Shown here: positions 32,550-41,075 of the stretch, piece by piece
Numbering within the stretch: position 1 is the first letter of the stretch
Layout of the letters: every line of letters starts with the position of its first letter
Source of the DNA: an uncultured Poribacteria bacterium
GTDB lineage: Bacteria; Poribacteria; WGA-4E; WGA-3G
Direction: 5' to 3'
Assembly (NCBI GenBank): GCA_958295855.1
Contig: OY282383.1
Location: 4,196,481 to 4,260,480 of the forward strand
Length of the DNA stretch: 64,000 nucleotides
Made by a program: the position numbers and the translations under genes
Notes under the pieces: model-generated
Told to the model about the DNA's origin: nothing
Seen by the model: only the letters and a program-made list of their open reading frames with translations
Database searches by the model: none

Positions 32550-34520
32550 GTGAAAAATTTTTTTGTTTTCGCAGGCATCGCCCTCGCGATTCTATGCCAA
32601 CTGAGTTGCTCCCCCGATGAAGAGCAGACACAACCTGAAAATCCTGTGGCGAGCGATACAATAACCGAGTTTAACGCTGCACCGCTCCTTGGCGATGTTG
32701 TCCTAGAAAATATGTATGAGGATGAAGCTCGGAAACTGATAGATAAAACACCGGTCCAAATCGTTACAGTGCTTGAAGGCACCACCCGAGTTGTCCTTCA
32801 TGCGCGGTTTCGTGGTGTTCGAAATCGCGGCTTTGGATTTCCACTCTACGAGTGCGAATTGATGGATGAATCCGCAGAGGCTTTAGGCGGTATTGCGGCA
32901 GGAATGTCGGGGAGCCCAGTCGGTCCACCTGGACGTATTATGGGCGCGCTGGCTTATGGTGAAAATTTCTCCAGCTCACCTACTCGGTTCTGGGTTACAG
33001 CCATTGACGCAATGGAGGCTTCAATTGATCATGTAACGTTTGGTGAATTGCTTGAGCAAGCCCCTGTTCCTGCTGCCCCCGCTGCAGGGATTCGCGCCAC
33101 TTACACGCCAGTTAAAACACCTGTGATGATTACGGGAATCCAGACGCATAGGATTGAAGAGATCTCTTCACATCTCGCCGGCTCAAAATCCAATTTTGTT
33201 GAATTTTTTGCAAATATTGGGGATGCCCCTGCTGCACCGCCTGCGGGTGCAACAACAAAACTCGCTGCAGGGGATATGATTGGTGTTGCCCTAGCCACCG
33301 GCGATGTTATGACTGCAATTGGTTTTGGGACCGTGACACAAGTTTATGACAATAAATTTGTGGCATTCGGCCATCCACTTTCTGGCAGTGGAAAGTCCGC
33401 ATTACCGGTATATAGAGCCGTCGTCAATGGCATCGTTCCCACCCTAGTGGCACCATATAAATCTGCAACCGCTTACGGGAACCCAATCGGAACGATAACA
33501 AAAGACCTCACACCGGCAATTGTAGGTGAACTTGGTGCGCCCCCACCAATGATTCCGGTGAAAGTCTCTTATCATCCATTGAACCGTACTGCAGCAATAG
33601 AGAAACATCACGTTGTGGCTTATGGCCAAGAGGGGTATATTCCGGTCGTTGCGTCAGTGACGATGGATGCAATTCGGCTGGAGAAGAACGCTGCAACAGT
33701 TGAGGGAGTTGTGACGCTTCACTTTCAAGAGACCGAGAGTGTCTATACGAAGGCGTTTCGCATCACATCTTCCACTCCGTCTCAGGATGTGTTAATGAAC
33801 ACGGAAGACATCATCAACTTTTTCACGGATACACTGACGAACAGCGCAGGCAAAGCCACATTGAAGGAGGTGTCGATCTCTATCACAGACAAACCCCAAA
33901 TTGCCAAAGCGGAGATTGACGAAGTTATTGTGCCGGATGAAGTGATGCCGGGCGAAAGTATCCCAGTCTCGATTGTCCTGGTACCGCACTGGACGACTGC
34001 CGGTGCTGAGCGCACGATTCAGAGAGAAATTATGCTTGATATTCCTGAAGGCTTCCCTGCTGGCGAAGCAAGCCTCACGGTTTCTGCAGGCGCGCCTGAC
34101 TCTCCGGGAGGGGAGAGACATGTGCCCAAAAATCTGGAGGAACTCATCGAACGGATAGAGGAACATGAGGTGGATGTAGGGTTAATCACAATAATGCTTA
34201 CACCATCGGGCGCTGGATTCCCATTCCCGGCCGGTTCCCTACTACCGGAAGGCACCCCACCGCCAGAAAATGGTGAGATGCCAGAAGATGGCGAGGAAGA
34301 TGGAGAAGAGGGTGAAGGAGATGGCGAGGAGGATGGTGAAGGAGATGGTGAGATGCCAGAAGATTTGCCATTTCCTGAGGGATCCCCGCTTCCAGAGGTG
34401 TCTGAACCGCCACCGCCTGTTGAATCCGAACTTATTATCGAGGGCTTTATCGTGACAGGCTTTAAAGAGGTGACAGTCACGATAAAAGGCGAAGACATGG
34501 CAGACGTAGAAGAAGAATAA
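32550..34520 (+). CDS. Lipoprotein with SpoIVB/S55-type peptidase domain
   Basis: 656 residues from GTG 32550, 7 bases after GGAGG. Signal with lipobox LSC-S near residues 14-18. Residues 45-290 resemble the SpoIVB (S55) serine peptidase domain: GGIAAGMSGSPVGPPGRIMGALAYG contains the GxSGSP serine, and GFGTVTQVYDNKFVAFGHPLSG fits the second conserved block. The middle is beta-sandwich-like. Residues 570-620 are a Gly/Glu/Asp/Met-rich repeat (EDGE/GEGD, encoded by degenerate 6-9-bp repeats), ending in another Pro-rich segment. Such peptidases cut proteins at the cell envelope. Single gene with a long leader. Confidence 0.75.
   Translation: MKNFFVFAGIALAILCQLSCSPDEEQTQPENPVASDTITEFNAAPLLGDVVLENMYEDEARKLIDKTPVQIVTVLEGTTRVVLHARFRGVRNRGFGFPLYECELMDESAEALGGIAAGMSGSPVGPPGRIMGALAYGENFSSSPTRFWVTAIDAMEASIDHVTFGELLEQAPVPAAPAAGIRATYTPVKTPVMITGIQTHRIEEISSHLAGSKSNFVEFFANIGDAPAAPPAGATTKLAAGDMIGVALATGDVMTAIGFGTVTQVYDNKFVAFGHPLSGSGKSALPVYRAVVNGIVPTLVAPYKSATAYGNPIGTITKDLTPAIVGELGAPPPMIPVKVSYHPLNRTAAIEKHHVVAYGQEGYIPVVASVTMDAIRLEKNAATVEGVVTLHFQETESVYTKAFRITSSTPSQDVLMNTEDIINFFTDTLTNSAGKATLKEVSISITDKPQIAKAEIDEVIVPDEVMPGESIPVSIVLVPHWTTAGAERTIQREIMLDIPEGFPAGEASLTVSAGAPDSPGGERHVPKNLEELIERIEEHEVDVGLITIMLTPSGAGFPFPAGSLLPEGTPPPENGEMPEDGEEDGEEGEGDGEEDGEGDGEMPEDLPFPEGSPLPEVSEPPPPVESELIIEGFIVTGFKEVTVTIKGEDMADVEEE
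34265..34370 (+). repeat. Low-complexity GGAGATGG-type repeat in the S55 gene
   Basis: Degenerate repeats of GAAGATGG, GAGGATGG and GGAGATGG encode an acidic Gly-Glu-Asp linker flanked by two copies of EMPED. Length could vary between strains. Confidence 0.6.
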
Positions 34521-34877
34521 TTCGGAATCACGTCGTATGCAGTGCTTCGTGCCTTGCTCTCTCACCGAGAAATCGAGCAGGCACGGAGCTCCGCCCCTCC
34601 GGTATCTATGAGAAGCCTTCTAGTTGTGCTTTGTCAAGTTTGAAATTGTGAAAGTCATCCGTTGCAAAGTTTCTGTAGGCGCGGTTAGAACCCGCGCCTA
34701 CAAACTTAAGGTGGACAGTACATTGGTAGAGTCCATAACTACATACAAACCGTCCGTAAAAACAGAAAAACATTGAAACCCGCCCGCCGCATTCGTCGAA
34801 ACATTTGACGCGGGTGTGCCAAACACACGGAGGCGTGGGACATGGCTGCCTGTGCCGCCTACGCCCCAATGACTCTA
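34521..34877. other. Intergenic stretch between convergent genes
   Basis: No coding sequence supported. Contains a GGCACGGAGCTCCGCC palindromic phrase near 34577 and a strong hairpin at 34674-34702 (see separate entry). Confidence 0.6.
34674..34702. repeat. Perfect GC-rich palindrome
   Basis: TGTAGGCGCGG (34674-34684) and CCGCGCCTACA (34692-34702), 11-bp stem with a 7-base loop (TTAGAAC). Lies between convergent genes; REP-like, may also stop transcription. Confidence 0.7.
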
Positions 34878-35975
34878 TCACTCCATTTTACACACAACCG
34901 GTTCCTGTCCCACATAACATCGCACAATATCAATAATCAGCGCAATATCATGCCGAGCCGATTCCAGCGAGGTATAACACCCTTCACCCTTTGTGATACA
35001 GGCATGGAAGTGACGGAGTTCTCGCACAAACGCGCTTTCCCATTCCACAGCGGGGGTCTTGCTATACGTTGTTCCATCGGCATCTATGCCGTGTATCGTC
35101 ACCTCCGATAGAATGCCACGTGAAAAACCGGTCGGATATGAGACGATTACCCGTTTGTTATCCCCATAAATCTCCAATGTTTCTTTAAAGTCCCACAGAT
35201 CCGGCAAGTCCACCCATGTCGCGATACAACGTGCACCGTTCGGATAGCCAAACACAATGCTCACGCCGCGCCCTTGAGACCAGACTTCCGCGCTAATTAC
35301 CTCACTTGGCGAACCTAGCATCACCCGCAGACTGTAAATGTCGTGAATCATACTCCCGGAAAGCAGGTAGAACGCTCGCTCCGCTTCAGAGGACACATCG
35401 CCTATCGCGGCCAACCGTGCTGCTTCACGCGCCGCACCTGCTGGCTGAAACACCTCCGGTGGTACATCGTTGAACCGCACCACGTCAAATTGGCTGAGGT
35501 GCAGGTTATTACTCGGATGCAGGTGGTTAATCTGAACGAAGCGGTAACTTTCCATTGTGTTGACTTCGCGCTTGGCGAGTTGGAAAGCGGGATCGTGCGC
35601 CTTCATGTAACCCGCCTGTCCGATTGTGCCAGCTTTGTGTTGTGCGGCTATCATCGCGTCGATCTCTTGCAGTGAAAAACAGACCGGTTTCTCGACAAAG
35701 ACATGCTTACCGGCTTCAAATGCGGCGAGTGCCACCTCCGTTTTCGGGTCACCGTGGCAGAGCAATACCGCATCTATATCTGTTTCGAGCAGTTGGGTGT
35801 AATCTGTCACGAATTCGGGGATGTGGAATCTTTGCGCGACATGTTTAGCGGCACCGGGCGACAGGTCACAGACAATCGGCACCTCAAACTCCCGATGAAG
35901 TTCGGCAAGGTTCGGCATGTGTTGAACTTGCGCAATTGCGCCACACCCGATAACGCCTATCCGTACACGGCTCAT
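34878..35975 (-). CDS. Gfo/Idh/MocA family oxidoreductase
   Basis: 365 residues from ATG 35975, preceded by CTGGAGGTTAAAAACATA; the extra 24 codons upstream are not needed. N-terminal NAD(P)-binding RIGVIGCGAIAQVQHMPNL, then CHGDPKTEVALAAFEAGKHVFVEKPVCFS with the EKP catalytic motif, and a C-terminal substrate domain. The late GVSIVFGYPNGARCIATWVDLP and 'HGIDADGTTYSKTP' are typical of sugar or inositol-type members. Substrate unknown. Distinct paralogue of the gene at 12325. Single gene. Confidence 0.85.
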   Translation of the reverse strand: MSRVRIGVIGCGAIAQVQHMPNLAELHREFEVPIVCDLSPGAAKHVAQRFHIPEFVTDYTQLLETDIDAVLLCHGDPKTEVALAAFEAGKHVFVEKPVCFSLQEIDAMIAAQHKAGTIGQAGYMKAHDPAFQLAKREVNTMESYRFVQINHLHPSNNLHLSQFDVVRFNDVPPEVFQPAGAAREAARLAAIGDVSSEAERAFYLLSGSMIHDIYSLRVMLGSPSEVISAEVWSQGRGVSIVFGYPNGARCIATWVDLPDLWDFKETLEIYGDNKRVIVSYPTGFSRGILSEVTIHGIDADGTTYSKTPAVEWESAFVRELRHFHACITKGEGCYTSLESARHDIALIIDIVRCYVGQEPVVCKME

Positions 35976-36049
35976 TATGTTTTTAACCTCCAGCAGATAA
36001 TCCTCTGTATAGGTGTTTATCGTATCATATACACAAAATAGATGCAATG

Positions 36050-36092
36050 GCCAGTTATCGGTTTTCGGTTGTCAGTTTTCGGCTTTCTGTGG
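36050..36092. repeat. Dispersed CAGTTATCGGTTTTCGG-type repeat
   Basis: Units of (CAGTT)(A/G)TCGGTTTTCGGTTGTCAGTTTTCGG-like sequence, written here in pieces: CAGTTATCGG, TTTTCGGTTG, TCAGTTTTCGG. The reverse complement of the same pattern is found inside nadE (62371-62432). Confidence 0.7.
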
Positions 36093-36168
36093 GTTTGAGG
36101 AGAAGTGTCGCGATTCGGAGATTGCTCCTACGGGAAAACTAAGTGCCTTACCCAAGAGAAGTGCCAGG

Positions 36169-36197
36169 TTGACAACAAAATCAAAATGCTGCATAAT
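36169..36197 (+). promoter_or_regulatory. Sigma70 promoter for the polytopic membrane protein gene
   Basis: TTGACA (36169-36174), 17 bases, CATAAT (36192-36197). Leader about 65 bases. Confidence 0.6.
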
Positions 36198-36268
36198 AAG
36201 GGAAATGGCTCTTGTTCTCTAAGCGCGCTGTGGAAGGGCGCACATAAACTCCTTTGGAGGCTCGCGAT

Positions 36269-37912
36269 ATGGACATGATAACTATTCCATGGCAAATGGT
36301 CTTTCTGTGCGGCTTGTCTCTCTGTGTTGGATGGGGCATCCGCGGCAATTTCGGGCATGAATATGGTGCGGCACTCGCAGGTGCGCTCGCCGCAATGGCA
36401 ATCGCTTTGCTCTCCGGTCGCGAAGACTGGTGGCGGCAGGTTCACTACTTCGCGATGTTTGGCGCAATCGGCTGGTCGTTCGGCGGCAGTATGTCGTACA
36501 TGCAGGTAGTCGGTTATAGCCACTCCCCGCACTCGTCCACGGTGCTTTATGGGTTTGCCAATCTATTTGTCATCGGTTTCTTGTGGGCATCCCTCGGCGG
36601 CGCGGGGACAGCCCTGCCAGCGTTTCTGACGCATACGCAGTTGTCCCTCTTCTTTGTGCCAATCTGTGCTGTCTTCATCGGCTGGGCACTACAGGCTGTC
36701 GTGGTAGACCGGGTTTTTGCGTACAAACGGATGCAACGGCACGAAAGCCCGCTCTATTGGTATGACACCGATTGGTTGGCTGCCCTCGTTGCTATCGTTG
36801 CGGCACTCATCGTCGCGCTGTTCCGCGGACGTTTGGACATGGGCACCTCGCTTGTGCTCTATATGGGTATCGGTTGGTTCGCCGCATTTCTGCTCTTGGT
36901 AAATGTTCTGGGTCTTCGCATGACACCGCCGCGCGGCGACAATTGGGCAGGCTGTGTCGGGCTTGTTATCGGTGTCTTGGGATACTGCTGGCGTTACGAA
37001 CTCAGTGGGGTCGCCTTCGCTACGCTGATGACCGGCTTTGCAGGCGGCTTTGCCTTTTCATTTGGGCAATTGCTGAAGCTGCTCTACCTCCGAACCGGGC
37101 TCCAAACCAACTGGCACAGCGTCATGGAACAGACACAGGGTTTGCTTTTTGGACTCGGCATTGCCGTGACGTTCGGCTTTCTGCTCAACCGCGCGCCACG
37201 GGTGGAAGTTGATCCGAATTTCCCGCAGTGGATGGAAATATTCGCGGTGTTCTGTGTGCTCATTGCCTTGACTTATGTCAATTATCGGAAGGCGGCGGGA
37301 ACCTGGGTGGACTTAGTTGATGCGTTACCTGAGCGATTCTTCGGATTGCCAGTCGTCGGCTGGTTTCGGCATTCAAGGGGATGGATAGGGTGGTTCGAGC
37401 TCTTTTATATAGGCATAGGCATCACCTGTGTCTGGCTTTTGGCGGTGAACTTCCGAGAGCCGCTCGCCTTTATTCCGACGAGTTGGTTAGGCAAGGGGCA
37501 ACTGCTCTACTTCGTCTTTTTGTGGTGGGTGGTTATTTTCAACTTTGAACGTGCCTTAGTCGGATTCAGTCCGCATAGGTTGGTGACAGAGGGCGTGATT
37601 ACGCTCAACGCGATTATCTGTACTGTGCTGATGGTGTTAGGCGCGCAAGCGATTCCGACTCCTACCGGTATGAGGGACCTCCTGGTCCCGACTCCCCAAC
37701 AAACAGGCAGTCTTTTTTCCTTCACCGAGTGGATCTGGAAAACGTCGTTCTGGGGGATAGCCGTGATGGTGGGGACAACAGTGGCGTTCTGGGGCATCAA
37801 GCACGCCCTTTATGGAAAGGAACATGCCCCAGGCGCTGCATTGCACATCCGCTTCGGCCCAGATTCTAACGCGCCAAAGGAAAAACCGAAGGCGGGGCAA
37901 CTGCATCCTTAA
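36269..37912 (+). CDS. Polytopic membrane protein, function unknown
   Basis: 547 residues from ATG 36269; GGAGG at 36257 fits this start, while the TTG at 36254 overlaps it. About 13 hydrophobic helices. Early segments GWGIRGNFGHEYGAALAGALAAM and MFGAIGWSFGGSMSYMQVVGYSHS contain repeated GWxxxG patterns. Duplicated WGIRG/IGWSFGG halves hint at internal symmetry, as in transporters. A His-containing loop (YSHSPHSST) follows. No family recognised. Its 3' end and downstream promoter are repeated in front of the third coiled-coil gene (38941-39050), so it once lay directly before that copy as well. Confidence 0.6.
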   Translation: MDMITIPWQMVFLCGLSLCVGWGIRGNFGHEYGAALAGALAAMAIALLSGREDWWRQVHYFAMFGAIGWSFGGSMSYMQVVGYSHSPHSSTVLYGFANLFVIGFLWASLGGAGTALPAFLTHTQLSLFFVPICAVFIGWALQAVVVDRVFAYKRMQRHESPLYWYDTDWLAALVAIVAALIVALFRGRLDMGTSLVLYMGIGWFAAFLLLVNVLGLRMTPPRGDNWAGCVGLVIGVLGYCWRYELSGVAFATLMTGFAGGFAFSFGQLLKLLYLRTGLQTNWHSVMEQTQGLLFGLGIAVTFGFLLNRAPRVEVDPNFPQWMEIFAVFCVLIALTYVNYRKAAGTWVDLVDALPERFFGLPVVGWFRHSRGWIGWFELFYIGIGITCVWLLAVNFREPLAFIPTSWLGKGQLLYFVFLWWVVIFNFERALVGFSPHRLVTEGVITLNAIICTVLMVLGAQAIPTPTGMRDLLVPTPQQTGSLFSFTEWIWKTSFWGIAVMVGTTVAFWGIKHALYGKEHAPGAALHIRFGPDSNAPKEKPKAGQLHP

Positions 37913-37951
37913 CACAATTGAACATTTTTTTCAGTTTTTCGGCAAAAAAGA

Positions 37952-37980
37952 TTGACTGGCGTTCGGAATTATGTTAAAAT
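37952..37980 (+). promoter_or_regulatory. Sigma70 promoter of coiled-coil unit 1
   Basis: TTGACT (37952-37957), 17 bases, TAAAAT (37975-37980). Exactly repeated before unit 3 (about 39022-39050). Unit 2 has the -10 region but lost the -35, so it probably depends on read-through. Confidence 0.65.
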
Positions 37981-38033
37981 GTCTGTGTTGCTTAGCAATA
38001 TTACCCACGCTTGATAAAAAGAGACCTTACGGA

Positions 38034-38468
38034 ATGAATAAAGAAGACCTTATCTTACAAAAACTTGAATCCATGGATGCCGAACTGAAAAACGTCCGTT
38101 CCGAGATGCAGGACGGGTTCAATAGCGTCGAGTCTGAGTTGAAGGGTATCCGTTCTGAGATGAAAGATGGGTTTAACAGCGTCGATTCTGAGTTGAAGGG
38201 TGTCCGTTCTGAGATGAAAGACAGGTTCAACAGCGTCGATTCTGAGTTGAAGGAAATCCGAGAAGACTCGACAGAAATGAAGGTGAATCAAACCAGACAT
38301 GGGAGAAAATTAGAAACGTTAGAGATGAAACTTGATGCTTTCATCGACAACATGCGTGATCGAAAGGCAGGCACAAACGAGCGGTGGAAAATCGGTGGCA
38401 TCATCATCTCGTGCGGTGTCGCTCTCGTGTCGCTGATTCTCTCCATTTTGACGAGGCTCGGAAGATAA
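38034..38468 (+). CDS. Tail-anchored coiled-coil protein, copy 1 (three repeat units)
   Basis: 144 residues from ATG 38034 (ACGGA upstream); the frame upstream is the leader. N-terminal MNKEDLILQKLESMDAELK, then an 18-residue unit (SEMKDGFNSVDSELKGVR) present three times with small changes, a helix EDSTEMKVNQTRHGRKLETLEMKLDAFIDNM, and a C-terminal membrane helix (about 122-140, IGGIIISCGVALVSLILSIL) followed by TRLGR. An 18-residue unit equals five turns of alpha helix, giving one continuous hydrophobic stripe. Likely an oligomeric rod attached to the inner membrane with its body in the cytoplasm. Family not recognised. Confidence 0.65.
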   Translation: MNKEDLILQKLESMDAELKNVRSEMQDGFNSVESELKGIRSEMKDGFNSVDSELKGVRSEMKDRFNSVDSELKEIREDSTEMKVNQTRHGRKLETLEMKLDAFIDNMRDRKAGTNERWKIGGIIISCGVALVSLILSILTRLGR

Positions 38469-38580
38469 TTCTTGTTAGACTCCTTAATCCCCAACACGCG
38501 GGCAATTTTCGGAATTGTGTTAAAATGTCTGTGTTGCTTAGCAATATTACCCACGCTTGATAAAAAGAGACCTGACGGAA

Positions 38581-38906
38581 TGAATAAAGAAGACCTTATC
38601 TTACAAAAACTTGAATCCATGGATGCCGAACTGAAAAACGTCCGTTCCGAGATGAAAGACGGGTTCAACAGCGTCGATTCTGAGTTGAAGGAAATCCGAG
38701 AAGACTCGACAGAAATGAAGGTGAATCAAACCAGACAGGGGGGAAAATTAGAAACGTTAGAGATGAAACTTGATGCTTTCATCGACAACATGCGTGATCG
38801 AAAGGCAGACACAAACGAGCGGTGGAAAATCAGTGGCATCATCATCTCGTGCGGTGTCGCTCTCGTGTCGCTGATTCTCTCCATTTTGACGAGGCTCGGA
38901 AAATAA
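38581..38906 (+). CDS. Tail-anchored coiled-coil protein, copy 2 (one repeat unit)
   Basis: 108 residues. Same N-terminus, one 18-residue unit (SEMKDGFNSVDSELKEIR), same helix and same C-terminal membrane segment as copy 1. The lack of a complete -35 site suggests it is co-transcribed with copy 1. Shorter rod by 36 residues, otherwise nearly identical, so the difference is in length only. Confidence 0.65.
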
Positions 38907-39102
38907 TTCTTGTTAGACTCCTTAAGCCCCAACACGCGGGAGATTTAAGGAAAAACCGAGGGTGGGGCAACTGCATCCTTAACACGATTGAACATTTTTT
39001 CAGTTTTTCGGCAAAAAAGATTGACTGGCGTTCGGAATTGTGTTAAAATGTCTGTGTTGCTTAGCAATATTACCCACGCTTGATAAAAAGAGACCTGACG
39101 GA

Positions 39103-39624
39103 ATGAATAAAGAAGACCTTATCTTACAAAAACTTGAATCCATGGATGCCGAACTGAAAAACGTCCGTTCCGAGATGAAGGACGGTTTCAACAGCGTCGA
39201 TTCTGAGATGAAAGATGGGTTCAACAGCGTCGATTCTGACGTGAAGGGCGTCCATTCTGAGATGAAAGACGGGTTCAACAGCGTCGATTCTGACGTGAAG
39301 GGCGTCCATTCTGAGATGAAAGACGGGTTCAACAGCGTCGATTCTGACGTGAAGGGCGTCCATTCTGAGATGAAAGACGGGTTCAACAGCGTCGATTCTG
39401 AGTTGAAGGAAATCCGAGAAGACTCGACAGAAATGAAGGTGAATCAAACCAGACATGGGGGCAAATTAGAAACGTTAGAGATGAAACTTGATGCTTTCAT
39501 CGACAACATGCGTGATCGAAAGGCAGACACAAACGAGCGGTGGAAAATCAGTGGTATCATCATCTCGTGCGGTGTCGCTCTCGTGTCGCTGATTCTCTCC
39601 ATTTTGACGAGGCTCGGAAGATAA
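39103..39624 (+). CDS. Tail-anchored coiled-coil protein, copy 3 (about five repeat units)
   Basis: 173 residues from ATG 39103. The 18-residue unit appears as one shortened (SEMKDGFNSVD), three SEMKDGFNSVDSDVKGVH copies with nearly identical DNA, and one ending in SELKEIR. Same C-terminal membrane segment. The middle three copies (54 bp each, about 39202-39363) are fresh tandem repeats. Own promoter upstream (TTGACT-N17-TAAAAT). Confidence 0.65.
   Translation: MNKEDLILQKLESMDAELKNVRSEMKDGFNSVDSEMKDGFNSVDSDVKGVHSEMKDGFNSVDSDVKGVHSEMKDGFNSVDSDVKGVHSEMKDGFNSVDSELKEIREDSTEMKVNQTRHGGKLETLEMKLDAFIDNMRDRKADTNERWKISGIIISCGVALVSLILSILTRLGR
39178..39402 (+). repeat. 54-bp tandem repeats in coiled-coil copy 3
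   Basis: Nearly identical 54-bp units in frame (18 codons each). Copy number differs between the three genes: 3, 1 and about 4-5. Confidence 0.9.
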
Positions 39625-39660
39625 TCCTTGTTAGACTCCTTAATCCCCAACACGCGGGAG

Positions 39661-39740
39661 ATTTACAGGCGTTGGATGCCAAACTTGACAGATTCATTGG
39701 GAACATGCACGAACGAAAAGGTGACGCAAACGAGCGCACG
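39661..39740 (+). pseudogene. Fossil fragment of a fourth coiled-coil gene
   Basis: Reads LQALDAKLDRFIGNMHERKGD then ANER, clearly related to LETLEMKLDAFIDNMRDRKAD of the three intact copies, but without start, repeats or membrane segment. It is cut off by the 3' end of the convergent metallohydrolase gene. Confidence 0.65.
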
Positions 39741-39745
39741 TTACC

Positions 39746-40897
39746 CTACATGCCCGGCCGCCGCTGCCGGTACACTTGTCCGCCTTTGACAACAACGACA
39801 GGCTCCAATTTCTGTTTCCCAATGCGGACTTCATTGCGAGAATCTACCAGTTGAAATTCCCCCTCGCGAAGTTCAAAAACGACTGCATCTCCCCACGCGC
39901 CAACAGTGAACGTACCAACCTGCCCCGGCATTAATATTGTTTCCGCAGGCACCCGCGTCACCTTTGCCAGTGCATCATCAAGCGACATGCCGAGATGCAG
40001 GAACTTGTTGACCACATTAACCAGGTCGTAAACGGGCCCATTGATGTTGTAGATATGCAGATCAGATGAAATCGTTGTCGGTTCAACGCCTTGTGCCATC
40101 GCTTTCTCAACGACATCCCAACTGAAAGAGCCCGCACCGTGCCCCACATCAAAAATAACCCCGCGTTCAATTGCTGCGTGGACAGAATCTCGAATTCTGT
40201 CGTTTTCGTCCAAGATACCACACGCCATATCGTGGAAGCAGTGTGTGAGAATATCGCGCTCGCCCATCACCGCTAATATCTCATCTATCGATTGGCACCA
40301 TGCGTCTTGTGGGTGAACCATCAGAGGTAGCCCCGCTGCATCCGCTGCCTCGCGTGCCCTGTGCAAGGGGAGCATTCCCGCCCTTGCACCGACGATAGAC
40401 TCCCGCGTTAAGCGCACTTTAACCCCCAAAATTACGTCGCGATGTTGTTCTATCATACGGCAGGCTTTGCCGACATCTGCATACGCAGGATTTTCTAACT
40501 CCCCAATCTCTTGCGTCAGCATGCCTTGTGAAGAGATGTTCAATTGCGCGAGAATCCGCGTGTCGCTAACATCAATGACGTATTTACGAAACCCTGGGAA
40601 GGTATCCGCACCTGCTGAGCCAGCGTCAACCACCGTCGTTGCGCCGCGTGCCAAACAGGTTGGATCTGGTTCAATCCCGAAATGACTGACACCATAGAAG
40701 ACATGCACGTGCAGGTCGATTAAGCCGGGTGTAACGAGGCATCCGTCTGCGTCCAATACCTCTCGCGCTTCTGATGTAGGAATGTCATCGTTCACTGCTG
40801 CCACTTGCCCGTTCGCGAACGCTACATCTTTGCGGGCATGGATGCGCTGCGCCGGGTCGACTACGGTTCCATTTTTAATGATTAGTTCATAATTCAT
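39746..40897 (-). CDS. Amidohydrolase/deacetylase-family metallohydrolase
   Basis: 383 residues from ATG 40897 (MNYELIIKNGTVVDPAQRIH); six more codons upstream are possible. Amidohydrolase superfamily barrel: LIDLHVHVF (HxH), a probable carboxylated lysine in ILGVKVRLT, LMVHPQDAW and ILTHCFHDMACG (His ligands), and SSDLHIYN (Asp). A beta-sandwich is made from both ends. It resembles dihydroorotase-like 'amidohydrolase/deacetylase family' enzymes (deacetylation of acetylated amino acids or related compounds). Substrate unknown. Confidence 0.85.
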   Translation of the reverse strand: MNYELIIKNGTVVDPAQRIHARKDVAFANGQVAAVNDDIPTSEAREVLDADGCLVTPGLIDLHVHVFYGVSHFGIEPDPTCLARGATTVVDAGSAGADTFPGFRKYVIDVSDTRILAQLNISSQGMLTQEIGELENPAYADVGKACRMIEQHRDVILGVKVRLTRESIVGARAGMLPLHRAREAADAAGLPLMVHPQDAWCQSIDEILAVMGERDILTHCFHDMACGILDENDRIRDSVHAAIERGVIFDVGHGAGSFSWDVVEKAMAQGVEPTTISSDLHIYNINGPVYDLVNVVNKFLHLGMSLDDALAKVTRVPAETILMPGQVGTFTVGAWGDAVVFELREGEFQLVDSRNEVRIGKQKLEPVVVVKGGQVYRQRRPGM

Positions 40898-40935
40898 ACA
40901 CGAAGCCCTCACCAAGTTAATTTTGTCAGAACTTA

Positions 40936-40990
40936 CTTACGCACCACACGCTACTGCTAATCCGCCGAAGGAATAGTTTTGCGTAAATCC
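40936..40990. repeat. MITE-like element with ACTTACGCA/TGCGTAA ends (degenerate)
   Basis: CTTACGCA (40936-40943) and TGCGTAAATCC (40980-40990) are inverted, about 38 bases apart. It resembles the better-preserved element at 44260-44318. Just upstream of the metallohydrolase gene. Confidence 0.45.
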
Positions 40991-41030
40991 TATCTGTTAG
41001 GTGTTAGAGCGTCGGGTGCCCCAAGACGGT

Positions 41031-41052
41031 GGCGAGGCACGGTGTCCTCGCC
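41031..41052. repeat. REP-like hairpin
   Basis: GGCGAGG-CACGGTGT-CCTCGCC followed by CTAC. Belongs to the same hairpin family as 9540-9639 and 11599-11618. Lies just after the PhyH-HEAT gene, where it could protect the mRNA end. Confidence 0.65.
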
Positions 41053-41075
41053 CTACGCCCTGTTAATTCCGAGCC

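Larger units (their letters stand above)
37875..39745 (+). repeat. Tandem array of coiled-coil gene units
   Basis: Three full units (about 37930-38470, 38500-38906, 38941-39624) and a decayed fragment (39661-39740). Shared are the promoter end (TTCGGAATT.TGTTAAAATG), a leader of about 45 bases and the coding region. The third unit also carries a copy of the last bases of the preceding membrane-protein gene (38946-38985 matches 37878-37920), which shows how the duplication happened. Confidence 0.85.

Noticed and set aside
39178..39402. CRISPR-like array (regular 54-bp repeats)
   Set aside because: The repeats adjoin each other without unique spacers, are in frame in one gene and encode the 18-residue helical unit.
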